Source: Paenibacillus dendritiformis
Lineage (GTDB): Bacteria > Bacillota > Bacilli > Paenibacillales > Paenibacillaceae
Assembly: GCF_021654795.1 (NCBI RefSeq)
Contig: NZ_AP025344.1
Span: 1,440,501 to 1,504,500, forward strand
Direction of reading: 5' to 3'
Length of the DNA stretch: 64,000 nt
A program made the position numbers and the translations under genes. Positions 46,107-55,750 of this stretch are shown here, piece by piece (position 1 is the first letter of the stretch; each line of letters begins with the position of its first letter). Below the pieces are notes generated by a model. The model was given only the letters and a program-made list of their open reading frames with translations. It searched no databases and had not been told where the DNA came from.

Positions 46107-46174
46107 CGAGTTCAAAAAGGCCGCTTGGCCGCTGCAGCAGGAAAGTTGCTTGAGCTCGAAGGGCGGTTTTTTTT
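46107..46174 (+). promoter_or_regulatory. Possible attenuator between cobA/hemD and hemB
   Basis: CGAGTTCAA (46107-46115) can pair with TTGAGCTCG (46150-46158), enclosing smaller GGCC and AGC/GCT pairings. GGGCGG and eight T (46167-46174) follow. The T-run without a matching long stem directly before it makes termination uncertain. Confidence 0.3.
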
Positions 46175-46211
46175 CAAAGAACCTCGATATTTTTGCAAGG
46201 AGGCAAACAGT

Positions 46212-47216
46212 ATGGCATATCCGACAACACGGCTCCGCCGCCTGCGGGGGACGGCAGCCATTCGCAATATGGTGAGGGAGACGGTGATTACCACTCATGA
46301 TCTCATCATGCCCGTATTTGTAACCTTCGGCACGGGAATTAAGGAAGAGATTGCATCGATGCCGGGCGTATATCATTTCTCGCTCGATCTGCTCGATGCC
46401 GAAATCGATGAGATCGCGGCGCTGGGCATTCCGGCGATCGTGCTCTTCGGCGTGCCGGAGACGAAGGATGCGGCAGGCACCTCCGCTTTTGAAGAGGATG
46501 GAATCGTGCAGCGGGCGACGCGCCAGATCAAGGCCCGCCATCCGGAGCTGCTCGTGATCGCGGATACCTGCCTGTGCCAATATACGGACCATGGCCATTG
46601 CGGCATGATTCATGTGCATGAGGCGAACGGCGTGAAGACCGGGATCGTCGACAATGACGAGTCGCTTGCTTATCTCGTGCGCACGGCGGTATCCCAAGCC
46701 GCGGCGGGCGCCGACATCATCGCGCCTTCCAATATGATGGACGGCTTCGTGCACGCCATTCGGGCCGGCTTGGACGAGGCGGGCTTCGAATCGGTTCCGA
46801 TCATGTCCTATTCGGTCAAATACGCCTCCGCCTTCTACGGCCCGTTCCGGGATGCGGCTCATTCCGCGCCGCAGTTCGGCGACCGCAAGACATACCAGAT
46901 GGATCCGGCCAATGCGCGCGAAGCGCTGCGCGAAGCGGAAGCGGATGTCGCCGAAGGGGCGGACATGCTGATGGTGAAGCCGGCGATGGCCTATATGGAT
47001 ATTATCCGCACGCTGAAGGAACAATTCGATCTGCCGGTCGTCGCGTATAACGTCAGCGGCGAATATTCCATGGTCAAGGCGGCTGCCCGCATGGGCTGGA
47101 TCGATGAGAAAGCCGTGACGATGGAACTGCTGGTCGGCTTGAAAAGAGCGGGAGCGGACACAATCATTACTTACCATGCGAAGGACGCGGCCCGCTGGCT
47201 GAAGGATGCGGAGTAA
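46212..47216 (+). CDS. hemB: Porphobilinogen synthase (delta-aminolevulinate dehydratase)
   Basis: 334 residues from ATG 46212 with AAGGAGG about 9 bases upstream; the longer frame from 46125 overlaps the attenuator-like segment. It condenses two aminolevulinates. Zinc-type cysteines are at 120, 122 and 130 ([14 protein letters not shown]). The Schiff-base lysines are Lys203 (SYSVKYAS) and Lys256 (LMVKPAMAY). The whole TIM barrel is intact. Last gene of the first hem transcript; a hairpin follows. Confidence 0.97.
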   Translation: MAYPTTRLRRLRGTAAIRNMVRETVITTHDLIMPVFVTFGTGIKEEIASMPGVYHFSLDLLDAEIDEIAALGIPAIVLFGVPETKDAAGTSAFEEDGIVQRATRQIKARHPELLVIADTCLCQYTDHGHCGMIHVHEANGVKTGIVDNDESLAYLVRTAVSQAAAGADIIAPSNMMDGFVHAIRAGLDEAGFESVPIMSYSVKYASAFYGPFRDAAHSAPQFGDRKTYQMDPANAREALREAEADVAEGADMLMVKPAMAYMDIIRTLKEQFDLPVVAYNVSGEYSMVKAAARMGWIDEKAVTMELLVGLKRAGADTIITYHAKDAARWLKDAE

Positions 47217-47244
47217 GGCGCCGGGTTCTTCCGGCACGAGAATA

Positions 47245-47282
47245 ACCCCCGGACGGTCCGCCTTGGGCGGCCATCCGGGGGT
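47245..47282. terminator. Strong hairpin between convergent hemB and crp-like gene
   Basis: ACCCCCGGA (47245-47253) pairs with TCCGGGGGT (47274-47282), with inner CCGCC/GGCGG. Only short T-rich tails, better on the minus strand. Confidence 0.6.
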
Positions 47283-47302
47283 ATGAATTATTGAATAGGG
47301 CG

Positions 47303-47980
47303 TCAGTTGATATACGGGCTCTGGAACAGCTTGGACACGTCGATCGTGTATTGCGAATGGCCCAGCGACAAGATGCGCTGCTGTTCCAAATCGCGGATCA
47401 CCTGTTCCAGCACGGTGCGGTGCACGCCGGCCAATCCAGCCATCGCGTCCGGATCGAACGCGTGGGGAATGTGGATTTTGTCGCCCTGCCGCTTCCCTTC
47501 ATGCTGGGCGATGCGGACAATGTTCTTGACGACCCGGCTCGGCGCGTCAAGGAATGTCAGCTCCGAGACATGGCCGTTCGTCGAGCGCAGACGGCTGCAG
47601 AGCTGAATCATAATCTGCTTGGCGATGTCGTAGTGCGCACGCATCATCAGATGGAAGCTCTCGGAATTGACGGTGAGCAGTACGGTCTCTTCCAGCGTCT
47701 CGGCCGTCGCGGAGCGCGGTTTGCCGTCGATGAGGGCCAGCTCGCCGAAGCTGTCTCCCGCCTGGAAGACGGCGAGCGTCTTTTGCAGGCCTTGCCGGCT
47801 GGACGTATAGATTTTGACCGTCCCCCGCATGACGATACAGAAGGTATCGCCCGGCTCGCCTTGCTGGAAGAGCGTCGTATGCGGGTGATATTCGCGGCGA
47901 GAGGTGATGGAAGCGACGATATCGAGCTGTTCATCGCTGAGATCGGTGAATAACGGAACCCTTTTCAGTAACTCTATCAT
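47303..47980 (-). CDS. Crp/Fnr family transcriptional regulator
   Basis: 225 residues. The cNMP-binding beta barrel covers about 5-115 (GEPGDTFCIVMRGTVKIY; GDSFGELALIDGKPRSATAE in the phosphate-binding cassette). A dimerisation helix follows, then a C-terminal winged helix with FDPDAMAGLAGVHRTVLEQV as recognition segment. There is no Cys cluster for an iron-sulfur centre, so it is not a classical Fnr. Starts at 47980 after AGAGGGAGTAGAC. It is inserted between hemB and hemL, divergent from hemL, so it may act on either or on itself; no clear operator was found. Confidence 0.9.
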   Translation of the reverse strand: MIELLKRVPLFTDLSDEQLDIVASITSRREYHPHTTLFQQGEPGDTFCIVMRGTVKIYTSSRQGLQKTLAVFQAGDSFGELALIDGKPRSATAETLEETVLLTVNSESFHLMMRAHYDIAKQIMIQLCSRLRSTNGHVSELTFLDAPSRVVKNIVRIAQHEGKRQGDKIHIPHAFDPDAMAGLAGVHRTVLEQVIRDLEQQRILSLGHSQYTIDVSKLFQSPYIN

Positions 47981-48061
47981 GTCTACTCCCTCTTTTGTCC
48001 GTAAGCATTTTGTACTAGTGTATCATACATCTGAGGAATAAATATAGGAGGAGCGATACCC

Positions 48062-49363
48062 ATGACGGAAAATTTATCTGCGCGCCGCGATGCCCGTTCC
48101 CGCGCCGCTTTTGAGGAAGCCAAGCAGTACATACCTGGCGGCGTGAACAGTCCGGTCCGGGCCTTCAAATCGGTCGGCCTGACTCCGGTCTACGTAGAGC
48201 GCGGCTGCGGCTCCCGGATTTTTGATATCGACGGGAACGAATTTATCGACTATGTCTGCTCCTGGGGACCGCTTATCGTCGGGCACGCCCATCCGCAGGT
48301 CGTGCAGGCGATTCAGGAGACGGCGGCCAAGGGGACGAGCTTCGGCGCTCCGACCGAGCTGGAGACAATGATGGCCAAGACGGTGGTGGAGCGGGTGCCT
48401 TCCGTCGATATCGTCCGCATGGTCAATTCCGGCACGGAAGCGACGATGAGCGCGCTTCGCCTCGCCCGCGGCATTACGAAGCGAAGCAAAATATTAAAAT
48501 TCGAAGGCTCCTATCACGGCCATGCGGACAGCTTGCTCATTAAGGCGGGCTCCGGCGTGGCGACGTTGGGCCTCCCTGACAGTCCGGGCGTCCCGGAAGG
48601 CGTGGCCAGCAATACGATTACGGTGCCGTACAACGACCTGGAAGGGGTCAAGCTCGCCTTCGAACGCTTCGGCGAGGAGCTGGCATGCGTCATTGTCGAG
48701 CCGGTCGCGGGCAATATGGGCGTCGTGCCGCCGCAGCCAGGCTTCCTGGAAGGGCTTCGCGCATTGACGGAGCAATACGGCAGCCTGCTCATCTTCGATG
48801 AAGTCATGACCGGCTTCCGCGTTGGCTATCACTGCGCGCAAGGCCGCTTCGGCGTTACGCCGGATCTGACCTGCTTCGGCAAGGTCATCGGCGGAGGCTT
48901 GCCGGTCGGCGCATATGGCGGCAAGCGGGAATATATGGAGCAGGTGGCGCCGAGCGGGCCGATTTATCAGGCGGGCACGCTGAGCGGCAACCCGCTGGCG
49001 ATGGCGGCCGGCTATACGACGCTGTCGCTGCTGACGCCGGAAGTGTACGAGGAGCTGGAGCGCAAGGCGGCCAAGCTCGAGGAAGGCTTCCTGCGCAATG
49101 CGCGGGATACCGGCATCGCCTGCACGATCAACCGGGTTGGCTCGATGGTCTGCCCGTTCTTCACCGAGCAACCGGTGACCAACTTCGATTCGGCGCGCAC
49201 GTCCGATCTCGAGCGCTTCCGCCGCTACTTTGCGGAGCTGCTTGATCGGGGCGTCAACATCGCGCCGTCCCAGTTCGAAGGCATGTTCGTATCGACGGCG
49301 CATACCGATCAAGATCTGGCTGCGACGATCGAGGCGCATTATGAAGCGTTAAAACGTCTGTAG
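48062..49363 (+). CDS. hemL: Glutamate-1-semialdehyde 2,1-aminomutase
   Basis: 433 residues, ATG 48062 with TAGGAGGAGCG upstream. PLP enzyme making 5-aminolevulinate from the HemA product. Lys274 lies in [17 protein letters not shown]. Other blocks: [14 protein letters not shown] at 26-39, [35 protein letters not shown] and [12 protein letters not shown]. It is separated from hemB by the reverse-strand crp-like gene, so it must have its own promoter. A terminator follows. Confidence 0.97.
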   Translation: MTENLSARRDARSRAAFEEAKQYIPGGVNSPVRAFKSVGLTPVYVERGCGSRIFDIDGNEFIDYVCSWGPLIVGHAHPQVVQAIQETAAKGTSFGAPTELETMMAKTVVERVPSVDIVRMVNSGTEATMSALRLARGITKRSKILKFEGSYHGHADSLLIKAGSGVATLGLPDSPGVPEGVASNTITVPYNDLEGVKLAFERFGEELACVIVEPVAGNMGVVPPQPGFLEGLRALTEQYGSLLIFDEVMTGFRVGYHCAQGRFGVTPDLTCFGKVIGGGLPVGAYGGKREYMEQVAPSGPIYQAGTLSGNPLAMAAGYTTLSLLTPEVYEELERKAAKLEEGFLRNARDTGIACTINRVGSMVCPFFTEQPVTNFDSARTSDLERFRRYFAELLDRGVNIAPSQFEGMFVSTAHTDQDLAATIEAHYEALKRL

Positions 49364-49371
49364 GAGCATAC

Positions 49372-49415
49372 CCGGCCCTGGTGTCAGCCGAAGTTGACAC
49401 GGCGGCCGGTTTTTT
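49372..49415 (+). terminator. Rho-independent terminator after hemL
   Basis: CCGGCC (49372-49377) pairs with GGCCGG (49404-49409), inner GTGTCA/TGACAC, then TTTTTT. Confidence 0.85.
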
Positions 49416-49462
49416 ATGAAGAGGAAGCACGGCGGCTCCGTGGCTGGCCGGTTATAGGGGAT

Positions 49463-49520
49463 AGTACAGCGGACAGTACAGCGGACAGTACAGCGGACAG
49501 TACAGCAGACAGTACAGTAT
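49463..49520. repeat. 12-bp tandem repeat, about 4.5 copies
   Basis: AGTACAGCGGAC at 49463, 49475 and 49487, AGTACAGCAGAC at 49499, then a partial copy. It lies between the hemL terminator and the ribosome site of the pseudouridine synthase gene. Confidence 0.9.
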
Positions 49521-49575
49521 AACGAACGGCAAGCGCGGGAAGTCCGCGAATTGAGTGAAAAGGAGGTCATTGAAG

Positions 49576-50463
49576 ATGGCGATCGGATGGAGGCGGCGGG
49601 GCGAATGGGCGGAGTTCATGCCGGAGCGCCGCATTCTGGCGTCGGAGGACGCGTTGCGCGCGTGGCTGCTGGAGACGCTTCGCATGCCGCCGAATATGCT
49701 GCGCCAGATGCTGGCGGAGGATAAAATCCGCACCGCCGGAGATCGGCTGCGGCTGCATCTGTTCCCGGAGGAAGCGATGACGACAGAGCCGGCGGATGAA
49801 CCCGCCGAGATTCTATATGAAGACGATGCCGTGCTGGTCGCTTACAAGCCTGCGGGGATGGCGGTGCATGCGACTACGGCAGAGCAGGAGAAAAAGCGGG
49901 ACAGTCTCGCGCATGCGATCGCATGCCATTACGCATGGACGGGCCAATCGCTGCGCGTCCGCCATATTCACCGTCTGGATACGGATACGACAGGTCCGGT
50001 CCTGATCGCAAAGCATGCGCTGCCGCATGCGGTCTTGGATGCCGACATGCGCAGCAAGGCGATTCGCCGCAGCTATGCGGCCATCGTCCAGGGGTGCCCC
50101 CGCATGAGCGCGGGGACGATCGATGCGCCGATCGGCAAGGATCGGCATCATCCGTCGCGCCGCCGGGTGAGCCCGACCGGCTCGCCTGCCGTAACCCATT
50201 ACGCGGTCGAGCAGGCGGGACGGGATCTGTCGCTGGTCAAGCTCCGTCTGGAGACCGGGAGGACGCATCAGATTCGCGTCCATATGAGCCATATCGGCCA
50301 CCCGCTTGCCGGAGACACGCTGTACGGCGGGGATGGCCGGCTGTTCGGGCGGCAGGCGCTCCATGGGGAAGCGCTGACCTTCCGCCATCCGCTGTCTGGC
50401 GAATGGCTGGAGATTCAGGCGCCATGGCCCGGAGACATGGCCCGTCTGCGCCAAAAAATATAG
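49576..50463 (+). CDS. RluA/RluD-family RNA pseudouridine synthase
   Basis: 295 residues, ATG 49576 with AAAGGAGG ending 9 bases upstream. Catalytic Asp in RHIHRLDTDTTGPVL near residue 140. Other family blocks: ILYEDDAVLVAYKPAGMAVH near 78-97, KAIRRSYAAIVQG, and LRLETGRTHQIRVHMSHIGH near 215-235, then GDTLYGG. The N-terminal ~65 residues would be an S4-like or degenerate RNA-binding part. Target RNA unknown. It lies between hemL and spoVID, where B. subtilis has no such gene. Confidence 0.93.
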   Translation: MAIGWRRRGEWAEFMPERRILASEDALRAWLLETLRMPPNMLRQMLAEDKIRTAGDRLRLHLFPEEAMTTEPADEPAEILYEDDAVLVAYKPAGMAVHATTAEQEKKRDSLAHAIACHYAWTGQSLRVRHIHRLDTDTTGPVLIAKHALPHAVLDADMRSKAIRRSYAAIVQGCPRMSAGTIDAPIGKDRHHPSRRRVSPTGSPAVTHYAVEQAGRDLSLVKLRLETGRTHQIRVHMSHIGHPLAGDTLYGGDGRLFGRQALHGEALTFRHPLSGEWLEIQAPWPGDMARLRQKI

Positions 50464-50606
50464 TCATGCTCCTCCTTTTCCGTCCATATACATGAAGTAG
50501 TGAACCGAGTCTGATGTCGCGCCGGCCAAGAAGACATGCATCCGGGTCCAGGGAAGATTCGCGATCACGGCGGAGATCAGAAGTACTGCGGGAGGAGGAG
50601 CAGTCC

Positions 50607-52262
50607 GTGTATGAGGAAGCATATGGCTTAAGATTTGATATTTATGAACGGGTTCATTTATCCGACGACTGTGTCGGTATCGTCCAATTGGAAGAGGTTG
50701 AACTGACGCCCCACATTCAGGTGATCCCGGCCGGAGATCAAGTGACGGTTCGGGGCAGCCTGCTGCTGGCGGGCGTCTATGAGGGAGACGACGAAGGCCG
50801 GGTCAGCCAGTCGCTGGAGCATTGGATTCCGGTGGAGATTACGCTGCCGCTCAACCGGATTCGTAGTTTGGAGGATATTTCCGTCGACATTGAGCATTTC
50901 GATGTCGATCTGTTATCTGCCCGATCTCTTAACATTACGGGCATCTTGTCGCTCAAGGGCATCGCGATGGAACCGGCGGAACCGTCGAGCTGGGAGCCGG
51001 AGCAATTCACGGTCGTCCATCAGACGGAGGAGGAGCGCGGGGAGGATGAACCGGAGTGGCTTCGGGACTACGGGGAAAAAGCGGCGCCGAGTCCGGAGGC
51101 GCTTGATGCCGTGGCTCGCATCCGCTCCTTGGCCGACGGCGCCGAGCAGCGCGAAGAAGAAGGGCAAGCTGTCTCCGAACCGGCGGCTGAGCCTTTGCGT
51201 GAGAAGACCTACTCCGATTATATTGATCAGATCGGAGAAGCGAAGAAGGCGGAGGCGAAAGCCGAAACGGAAGAGGCCGAGCCGGATCAGGATCCCGGCC
51301 GGACCCAGCTGACCTGGGATCATGCGCCATGGGCCTTTCCAAGCGTAACGGATTTGCCGCCTGTGGTGCCGAAGGCCGTGGCTGAAGCGGAGGCAACCGG
51401 GGAGGCCGCCGGAGAGGAAGCCGGCGCGGACAGCGGACCGAAGGGCGAGCCGGAGTATCGTTCGCTCGACGAGAAGGAGGCCGCTGAACCGGAAGCGGAG
51501 GAGAAGCCGGCCGAAGCGCCTGCCGGCCGCACCGGTGAGGAGGCGGCGAAGTGGAATCTGCCGGAGCCGCAGGGCTCGGCAGCATCCGCATCCGTTCCGG
51601 AGCCCGAGCCGGAGGCGAAGCCTGCGTCAGCGCCGGAGCCTGCACTCGAGGCGCAGACCGAGCCCCGGGCTGAGGAGAAGCCAGCCGAAGCGCCTGCAGC
51701 GGCGGCCTCCGCCGCCGCCTCCGCCGGCGAAGCCATAGTCTCCGAAGCTTCCGCCGCAGAGGCGGACGTATCCGAAGAGCAGACGGCGGCGGAGGCGAAT
51801 CCGCGCGAGGAAGCGGAGGCCGAGCCGGCCGGGGAGGCCGCCGCAGCCGCAAACGCTGCGGACGCAAAGCCCGAGATGAAGATCGCGATCAACAGCTCCA
51901 AGCCGGCAGACGCGCCGACCGCGGGCGGAGTCGGCTTCAGCTCGCTGCTCGAATCAAGCCGCCAGAAGAAGGAGCGGGAGCAGCGGGAAGCCGAGACGAA
52001 GCAGGCCGAAGAAGAAGCGGCGCTGGAAGCGGCCAAGGTGACGACCGGCGACGATATGAAGTGGCAGTCCCTGTTCCTGCAGCGGGTGAACGATGAGCAC
52101 AGCTTCAAAAAAGTCCGCATGTGCATCGTCCAGCGCGAAGAGACGCTGGATACGATCGCGGATCGTTATCAGATGAATACGAATGAAATCGTGCTGTATA
52201 ACCGCCTGCCCGACCAGAACGTGACGGAAGGCCAGGTGCTTTATATTCCGGTCACCTCCTGA
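50607..52262 (+). CDS. spoVID: Stage VI sporulation protein D-like (SpoVID), LysM C-terminus
   Basis: 551 residues from GTG 50607, chosen because GGGAGGAGGAG ends 6 bases before it and the conserved core (GLRFDIYERVHL) begins right after. The upstream ATG 50514 has no ribosome site and would add an Arg-rich tail. Residues about 8-135 match the SpoVID N-terminal spore-coat encasement domain (TPHIQVIPAGDQVTVRGSLL, IPVEITLPLNRI). The middle ~330 residues are low-complexity Glu/Ala/Pro. The last ~50 are a LysM domain (VQREETLDTIADRYQMNTNE). The hemL-spoVID-valS order matches B. subtilis. It should localise coat layers on the forespore. Confidence 0.9.
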   Translation: MYEEAYGLRFDIYERVHLSDDCVGIVQLEEVELTPHIQVIPAGDQVTVRGSLLLAGVYEGDDEGRVSQSLEHWIPVEITLPLNRIRSLEDISVDIEHFDVDLLSARSLNITGILSLKGIAMEPAEPSSWEPEQFTVVHQTEEERGEDEPEWLRDYGEKAAPSPEALDAVARIRSLADGAEQREEEGQAVSEPAAEPLREKTYSDYIDQIGEAKKAEAKAETEEAEPDQDPGRTQLTWDHAPWAFPSVTDLPPVVPKAVAEAEATGEAAGEEAGADSGPKGEPEYRSLDEKEAAEPEAEEKPAEAPAGRTGEEAAKWNLPEPQGSAASASVPEPEPEAKPASAPEPALEAQTEPRAEEKPAEAPAAAASAAASAGEAIVSEASAAEADVSEEQTAAEANPREEAEAEPAGEAAAAANAADAKPEMKIAINSSKPADAPTAGGVGFSSLLESSRQKKEREQREAETKQAEEEAALEAAKVTTGDDMKWQSLFLQRVNDEHSFKKVRMCIVQREETLDTIADRYQMNTNEIVLYNRLPDQNVTEGQVLYIPVTS

Positions 52263-52275
52263 ACCGGGACACAAT

Positions 52276-52310
52276 AGACCCGTCCGGCGAATCTCGCGGA
52301 CGGGTCTTGT
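52276..52310 (+). terminator. Terminator after spoVID
   Basis: AGACCCGTCC (52276-52285) pairs perfectly with GGACGGGTCT (52298-52307); TTGT follows. Confidence 0.6.
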
Positions 52311-52347
52311 ATGTGGTATGCGCATGCTGGGAAGGCCTGCCGCGAAC

Positions 52348-52512
52348 TCAGTATACATCGAGCAAAAACCCGAGATACACGAGGAACAGCGCGAACAGCA
52401 AAAAGACATCGAGCCCGGTGGGCAGAAGCAGCGTCCGGACAAACTGCAGGCAGATGAGGGGAAAAATGACTCCTTTTACCGAATAGCGAATACGCCACCA
52501 CCAACGTTCCAT
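52348..52512 (-). CDS. Small membrane protein, 54 residues
   Basis: On the minus strand an ATG at 52512 is preceded by AGGAGGTGGTCCTCAT. The peptide starts MERWWWRIRYSVKGVIFPLI and ends LVYLGFLLDVY, giving two hydrophobic helices joined by a PTGLD turn. The TGA stop is at plus 52348-52350. It occupies most of the interval between the spoVID terminator and the valS leader, on the opposite strand. Strong ribosome site and clear membrane topology argue it is real; family unknown. Confidence 0.65.
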   Translation of the reverse strand: MERWWWRIRYSVKGVIFPLICLQFVRTLLLPTGLDVFLLFALFLVYLGFLLDVY

Positions 52513-52595
52513 ATGAGGACCACCTCCTATAGTACATGTTATGAAAGTGGAAAATCGGGATATGACTAATACGAAGAACGATTTGAAGCCGTCTA

Positions 52596-52624
52596 TTGAC
52601 TCGTGTGGAGAGCGAAGGTAAAAT
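52596..52624 (+). promoter_or_regulatory. Sigma-A promoter of valS leader
   Basis: TTGACT at 52596-52601 and TAAAAT at 52619-52624 with exact 17-base spacing. Confidence 0.8.
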
Positions 52625-52631
52625 ATATCGT

Positions 52632-52972
52632 AAACATGTGGTTGTCAGCGCTTGTCGCTGATGCCGCGGAGCAAAGACGTCGAACAGGAAGAGTAAGCGT
52701 CAAGGCCCCTTACAGAGAGCAGAGCGATGAGGTGTAACGCCTGCAGGAGCGTCCCGCTGAAGTCACCTGGGAGTTGCCCGTTTGAACGCGTCACGGTAGT
52801 GTATGAGCCCGGTGCTCGACATGTGCCGCCGCGCGCTAGAAGGGGACGGCCGCAACCGTTACATGCAGTGGAGTGCCGCCGCGTTCATGCGCATCATGAG
52901 ACGCTTGGCGGAATTAAAGGTGGTACCACGGAAGTTGAACCTTTCGTCCTTTGCGGCGGAAGGTTTTTTTAT
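52632..52972 (+). promoter_or_regulatory. T-box riboswitch (Val) of valS
   Basis: The leader contains the T-box core AAAGGTGGTACCACGG (about 52916-52931), which base-pairs with uncharged tRNA. It is followed by a terminator stem AACCTT (52938-52943) / AAGGTT (52960-52965) and a T-run to 52970. In stem I the segment GAAGTCACCTGGGAG places a GTC valine codon at 52762-52764 as specifier. Uncharged tRNA-Val would favour the antiterminator and turn on valS. Confidence 0.9.
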
Positions 52973-52995
52973 TTGTCATAACGGAGGGAATGCTT

Positions 52996-55659
52996 ATGTC
53001 AGAGAGTCAGGAACAATTGTCCATGCCGACCACGTATGATCCGAAGGCGGCGGAACAGAAATGGTACGCCTATTGGCAGGAGGGCGAATATTTCAAAGCC
53101 GGCCGCCGGCCGGATGCCGAACCTTACACGATTGTGATCCCGCCGCCGAACGTAACCGGGATGCTGCATATCGGGCACGCGCTCGATTTTACGCTGCAGG
53201 ATATCATTATCCGCTCCAAGCGGATGCAGGGCTATGATGCCCTCTGGCTGCCCGGTTCCGACCATGCAGGGATCGCGACGCAGACGAAGGTGGAGCAGAA
53301 GCTGCGGGAAGAAGGTCTCACCCGCTATGATCTGGGCCGGGAGAAATTCCTGGAGCGCGTCTGGGAGTGGAAAGGCGCCTATGCCAAGACGATTCGCGAG
53401 CAATGGGCGAAGATGGGCTTCTCGCTCGACTATTCCCGCGAGCGCTTCACGCTCGATGAAGGGCTGTCCCGCGCGGTCCGGGAAGTATTCGTGAAGCTGT
53501 ACGAGAAAGGGCTCATTTACCGCGGCAAGTACATTATTAACTGGGATCCGGCAGCCCGCACGGCGCTGTCCGATATCGAGGTTGAATATAAGGAAGTACA
53601 GGGCCACCTTTATCATTTGAAGTATCCGCTTAAGGACGGCAGCGGCTCGATTACGGTCGCGACGACCCGTCCGGAGACGATGCTCGGCGACACCGCGGTA
53701 GCCGTTCATCCGGAGGACGAGCGTTACAAGCATATGATCGGCAAGATGCTGGTGCTGCCGATAGCCGGCCGCGAGATCCCGATTATCGCCGACGACTACG
53801 TCGACAAGGAATTCGGCAGCGGCGCCGTGAAGATTACGCCCGCGCATGACCCGAACGACTTCGAGATGGGTCTCCGTCATGATCTGCCTCAGATTAATGT
53901 CATGGATGAGAGCGGCACGATGAATGAGGCGGCAGGCTCTTACCAAGGACTGGATCGCGCGGAGTGCCGCAAGCAGATTGTCAAGGATCTGGAAGCGCAG
54001 GGCGTGCTCATCAAGATTGAAGACCATGTCCATCAGGTCGGGCACAGCGAGCGGACGGGCGCGGTCGTCGAGCCGTATTTGTCGACGCAGTGGTTCGTCA
54101 AGATGAAGCCCCTGGCCGAGGCCGCTATCGAGGCGCAGAAGAACGGACAAGGCGTCCGCTTCGTTCCGGATCGCTTCGAGAAGACATATCTCCAGTGGAT
54201 CGAAAATGTGCGCGATTGGTGCATTTCCCGCCAGCTCTGGTGGGGACACCGCATTCCGGCATGGTACTGCGAGGACTGCGGACATATGACCGTCGCGCTC
54301 GAAGATGCCGCTTCCTGTTCCTCCTGCGGCAGCGCGAAGCTGAGACAGGACGATGATGTGCTGGATACCTGGTTCAGCTCGGCCTTGTGGCCGTTCTCTA
54401 CGCTAGGCTGGCCGGAGCAGACAGACGATCTGAAGCGGTACTATCCGACCAGCGTGCTGGTGACGGGCTATGACATCATTTATTTCTGGGTGGCCCGCAT
54501 GATCTTTACCGCGCTTGAGTTCACGGGCGAGATTCCGTTCAAGGATGTGCTCATGCACGGCTTGGTGCGGGATGCCGACGGACGCAAAATGTCGAAGTCG
54601 CTTGGCAACGGCGTCGATCCGCTGGAAGTCATCGAGAAATATGGCGCCGATGCGATGCGCTTCATGATCTCGACGAGCAGCACGCCGGGACAGGATCTGC
54701 GTTTCCGTTGGGAACGGGTGGAGCAGGCGCGCAATTTCGCGAACAAGATCTGGAACGCTTCCCGCTTCGCCTTGATGAACCTGGAAGGCTTCACATACGA
54801 AGACATTGATCTGTCCGGCAAGCTGGGCACCGCGGATCGCTGGATTCTCCACCGCCTGAATGAGACGGCACGCGATATTACGCGTCTGATGGATGCGTAT
54901 GAATTCGGGGAGACCGGCCGCGTCCTGTACAACTTCATCTGGGATGATCTGTGCGACTGGTATATCGAATTCGCCAAGCTGAGCCTATATAACGGCGATG
55001 CGGCGGCCAAGAAGACGACGCAATCGGTGCTGGCCTACGTTCTTGATCGGACGCTGCGCATGATTCATCCGTTCATGCCGTTCATCTCCGAGGAGATATG
55101 GCAGCATCTGCCGCATGAGGGCGAGACGATTACGCTGGCGGCCTGGCCGGAATACGACGCCGCTTTCGAAGCGCCGGATGCCGTGCGCGAGATGTCGCTC
55201 CTTATGGATATGATCCGGGCAGTGCGGAATATTCGGGCGGAAGTGAACGTTCCGATGAGCAAAAAAATCGAACTGCTCGTCAAGCCCGCGAATGCGGAAT
55301 ATGACCGGAACATTCATGATAATCTCGAGTACGTGGAACGCTTCTGCGGCACGTCCAAGCTGTCCGTCGAATTGAATGCGGCCGCCCCAGGCAAGGCGAT
55401 GACGGCCGTCGTGACGGGAGCCGAGCTGTATCTGCCGCTGGCGGGCCTTATCGACATCGATCAAGAGATCGCGCGGCTGGAGAAAGAAGTCGAGCATCTG
55501 AACAAGGAAGTGGAGCGCGTCGAGAAAAAGCTGGCCAACGAGGGCTTCATGGCGAAGGCGCCGGAGAAGGTCGTGGCGGAGGAGCGCGCGAAGCTGCAGG
55601 ATTACAGCGGCAAGCGCGACAAGGTGATGGCGCGCATTGCGGAATTGAGAGAAGTGTAA
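52996..55659 (+). CDS. valS: Valyl-tRNA synthetase
   Basis: 887 residues from ATG 52996, CGGAGGGA 6-7 bases upstream; ATG 52990 is closer to that site. Class I motifs: [16 protein letters not shown] (HIGH) near 45-60 and [10 protein letters not shown] (KMSKS) near 530. The editing domain contains [18 protein letters not shown] zinc-type CEDCGH...CSSCGS pair lies near 430-455. The C-terminal coiled coil ([20 protein letters not shown]) is typical of ValS. Controlled by the T-box leader. Confidence 0.98.
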   Translation: MSESQEQLSMPTTYDPKAAEQKWYAYWQEGEYFKAGRRPDAEPYTIVIPPPNVTGMLHIGHALDFTLQDIIIRSKRMQGYDALWLPGSDHAGIATQTKVEQKLREEGLTRYDLGREKFLERVWEWKGAYAKTIREQWAKMGFSLDYSRERFTLDEGLSRAVREVFVKLYEKGLIYRGKYIINWDPAARTALSDIEVEYKEVQGHLYHLKYPLKDGSGSITVATTRPETMLGDTAVAVHPEDERYKHMIGKMLVLPIAGREIPIIADDYVDKEFGSGAVKITPAHDPNDFEMGLRHDLPQINVMDESGTMNEAAGSYQGLDRAECRKQIVKDLEAQGVLIKIEDHVHQVGHSERTGAVVEPYLSTQWFVKMKPLAEAAIEAQKNGQGVRFVPDRFEKTYLQWIENVRDWCISRQLWWGHRIPAWYCEDCGHMTVALEDAASCSSCGSAKLRQDDDVLDTWFSSALWPFSTLGWPEQTDDLKRYYPTSVLVTGYDIIYFWVARMIFTALEFTGEIPFKDVLMHGLVRDADGRKMSKSLGNGVDPLEVIEKYGADAMRFMISTSSTPGQDLRFRWERVEQARNFANKIWNASRFALMNLEGFTYEDIDLSGKLGTADRWILHRLNETARDITRLMDAYEFGETGRVLYNFIWDDLCDWYIEFAKLSLYNGDAAAKKTTQSVLAYVLDRTLRMIHPFMPFISEEIWQHLPHEGETITLAAWPEYDAAFEAPDAVREMSLLMDMIRAVRNIRAEVNVPMSKKIELLVKPANAEYDRNIHDNLEYVERFCGTSKLSVELNAAAPGKAMTAVVTGAELYLPLAGLIDIDQEIARLEKEVEHLNKEVERVEKKLANEGFMAKAPEKVVAEERAKLQDYSGKRDKVMARIAELREV

Positions 55660-55675
55660 TCGAGATTGCCATTGA

Positions 55676-55719
55676 ACGGCCGAACCGTCGGGGATCCGTC
55701 TCCATGACGGTTCGGCCGT
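55676..55719 (+). other. 14-bp perfect inverted repeat between valS and folC
   Basis: ACGGCCGAACCGTC (55676-55689) pairs perfectly with GACGGTTCGGCCGT (55706-55719) around a 16-base loop. No T-run follows, so it may be an RNA-stabilising or processing hairpin rather than a terminator. Confidence 0.7.
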
Positions 55720-55750
55720 CGATGAGTTCATAGGTAAGGATGAATTGCTT

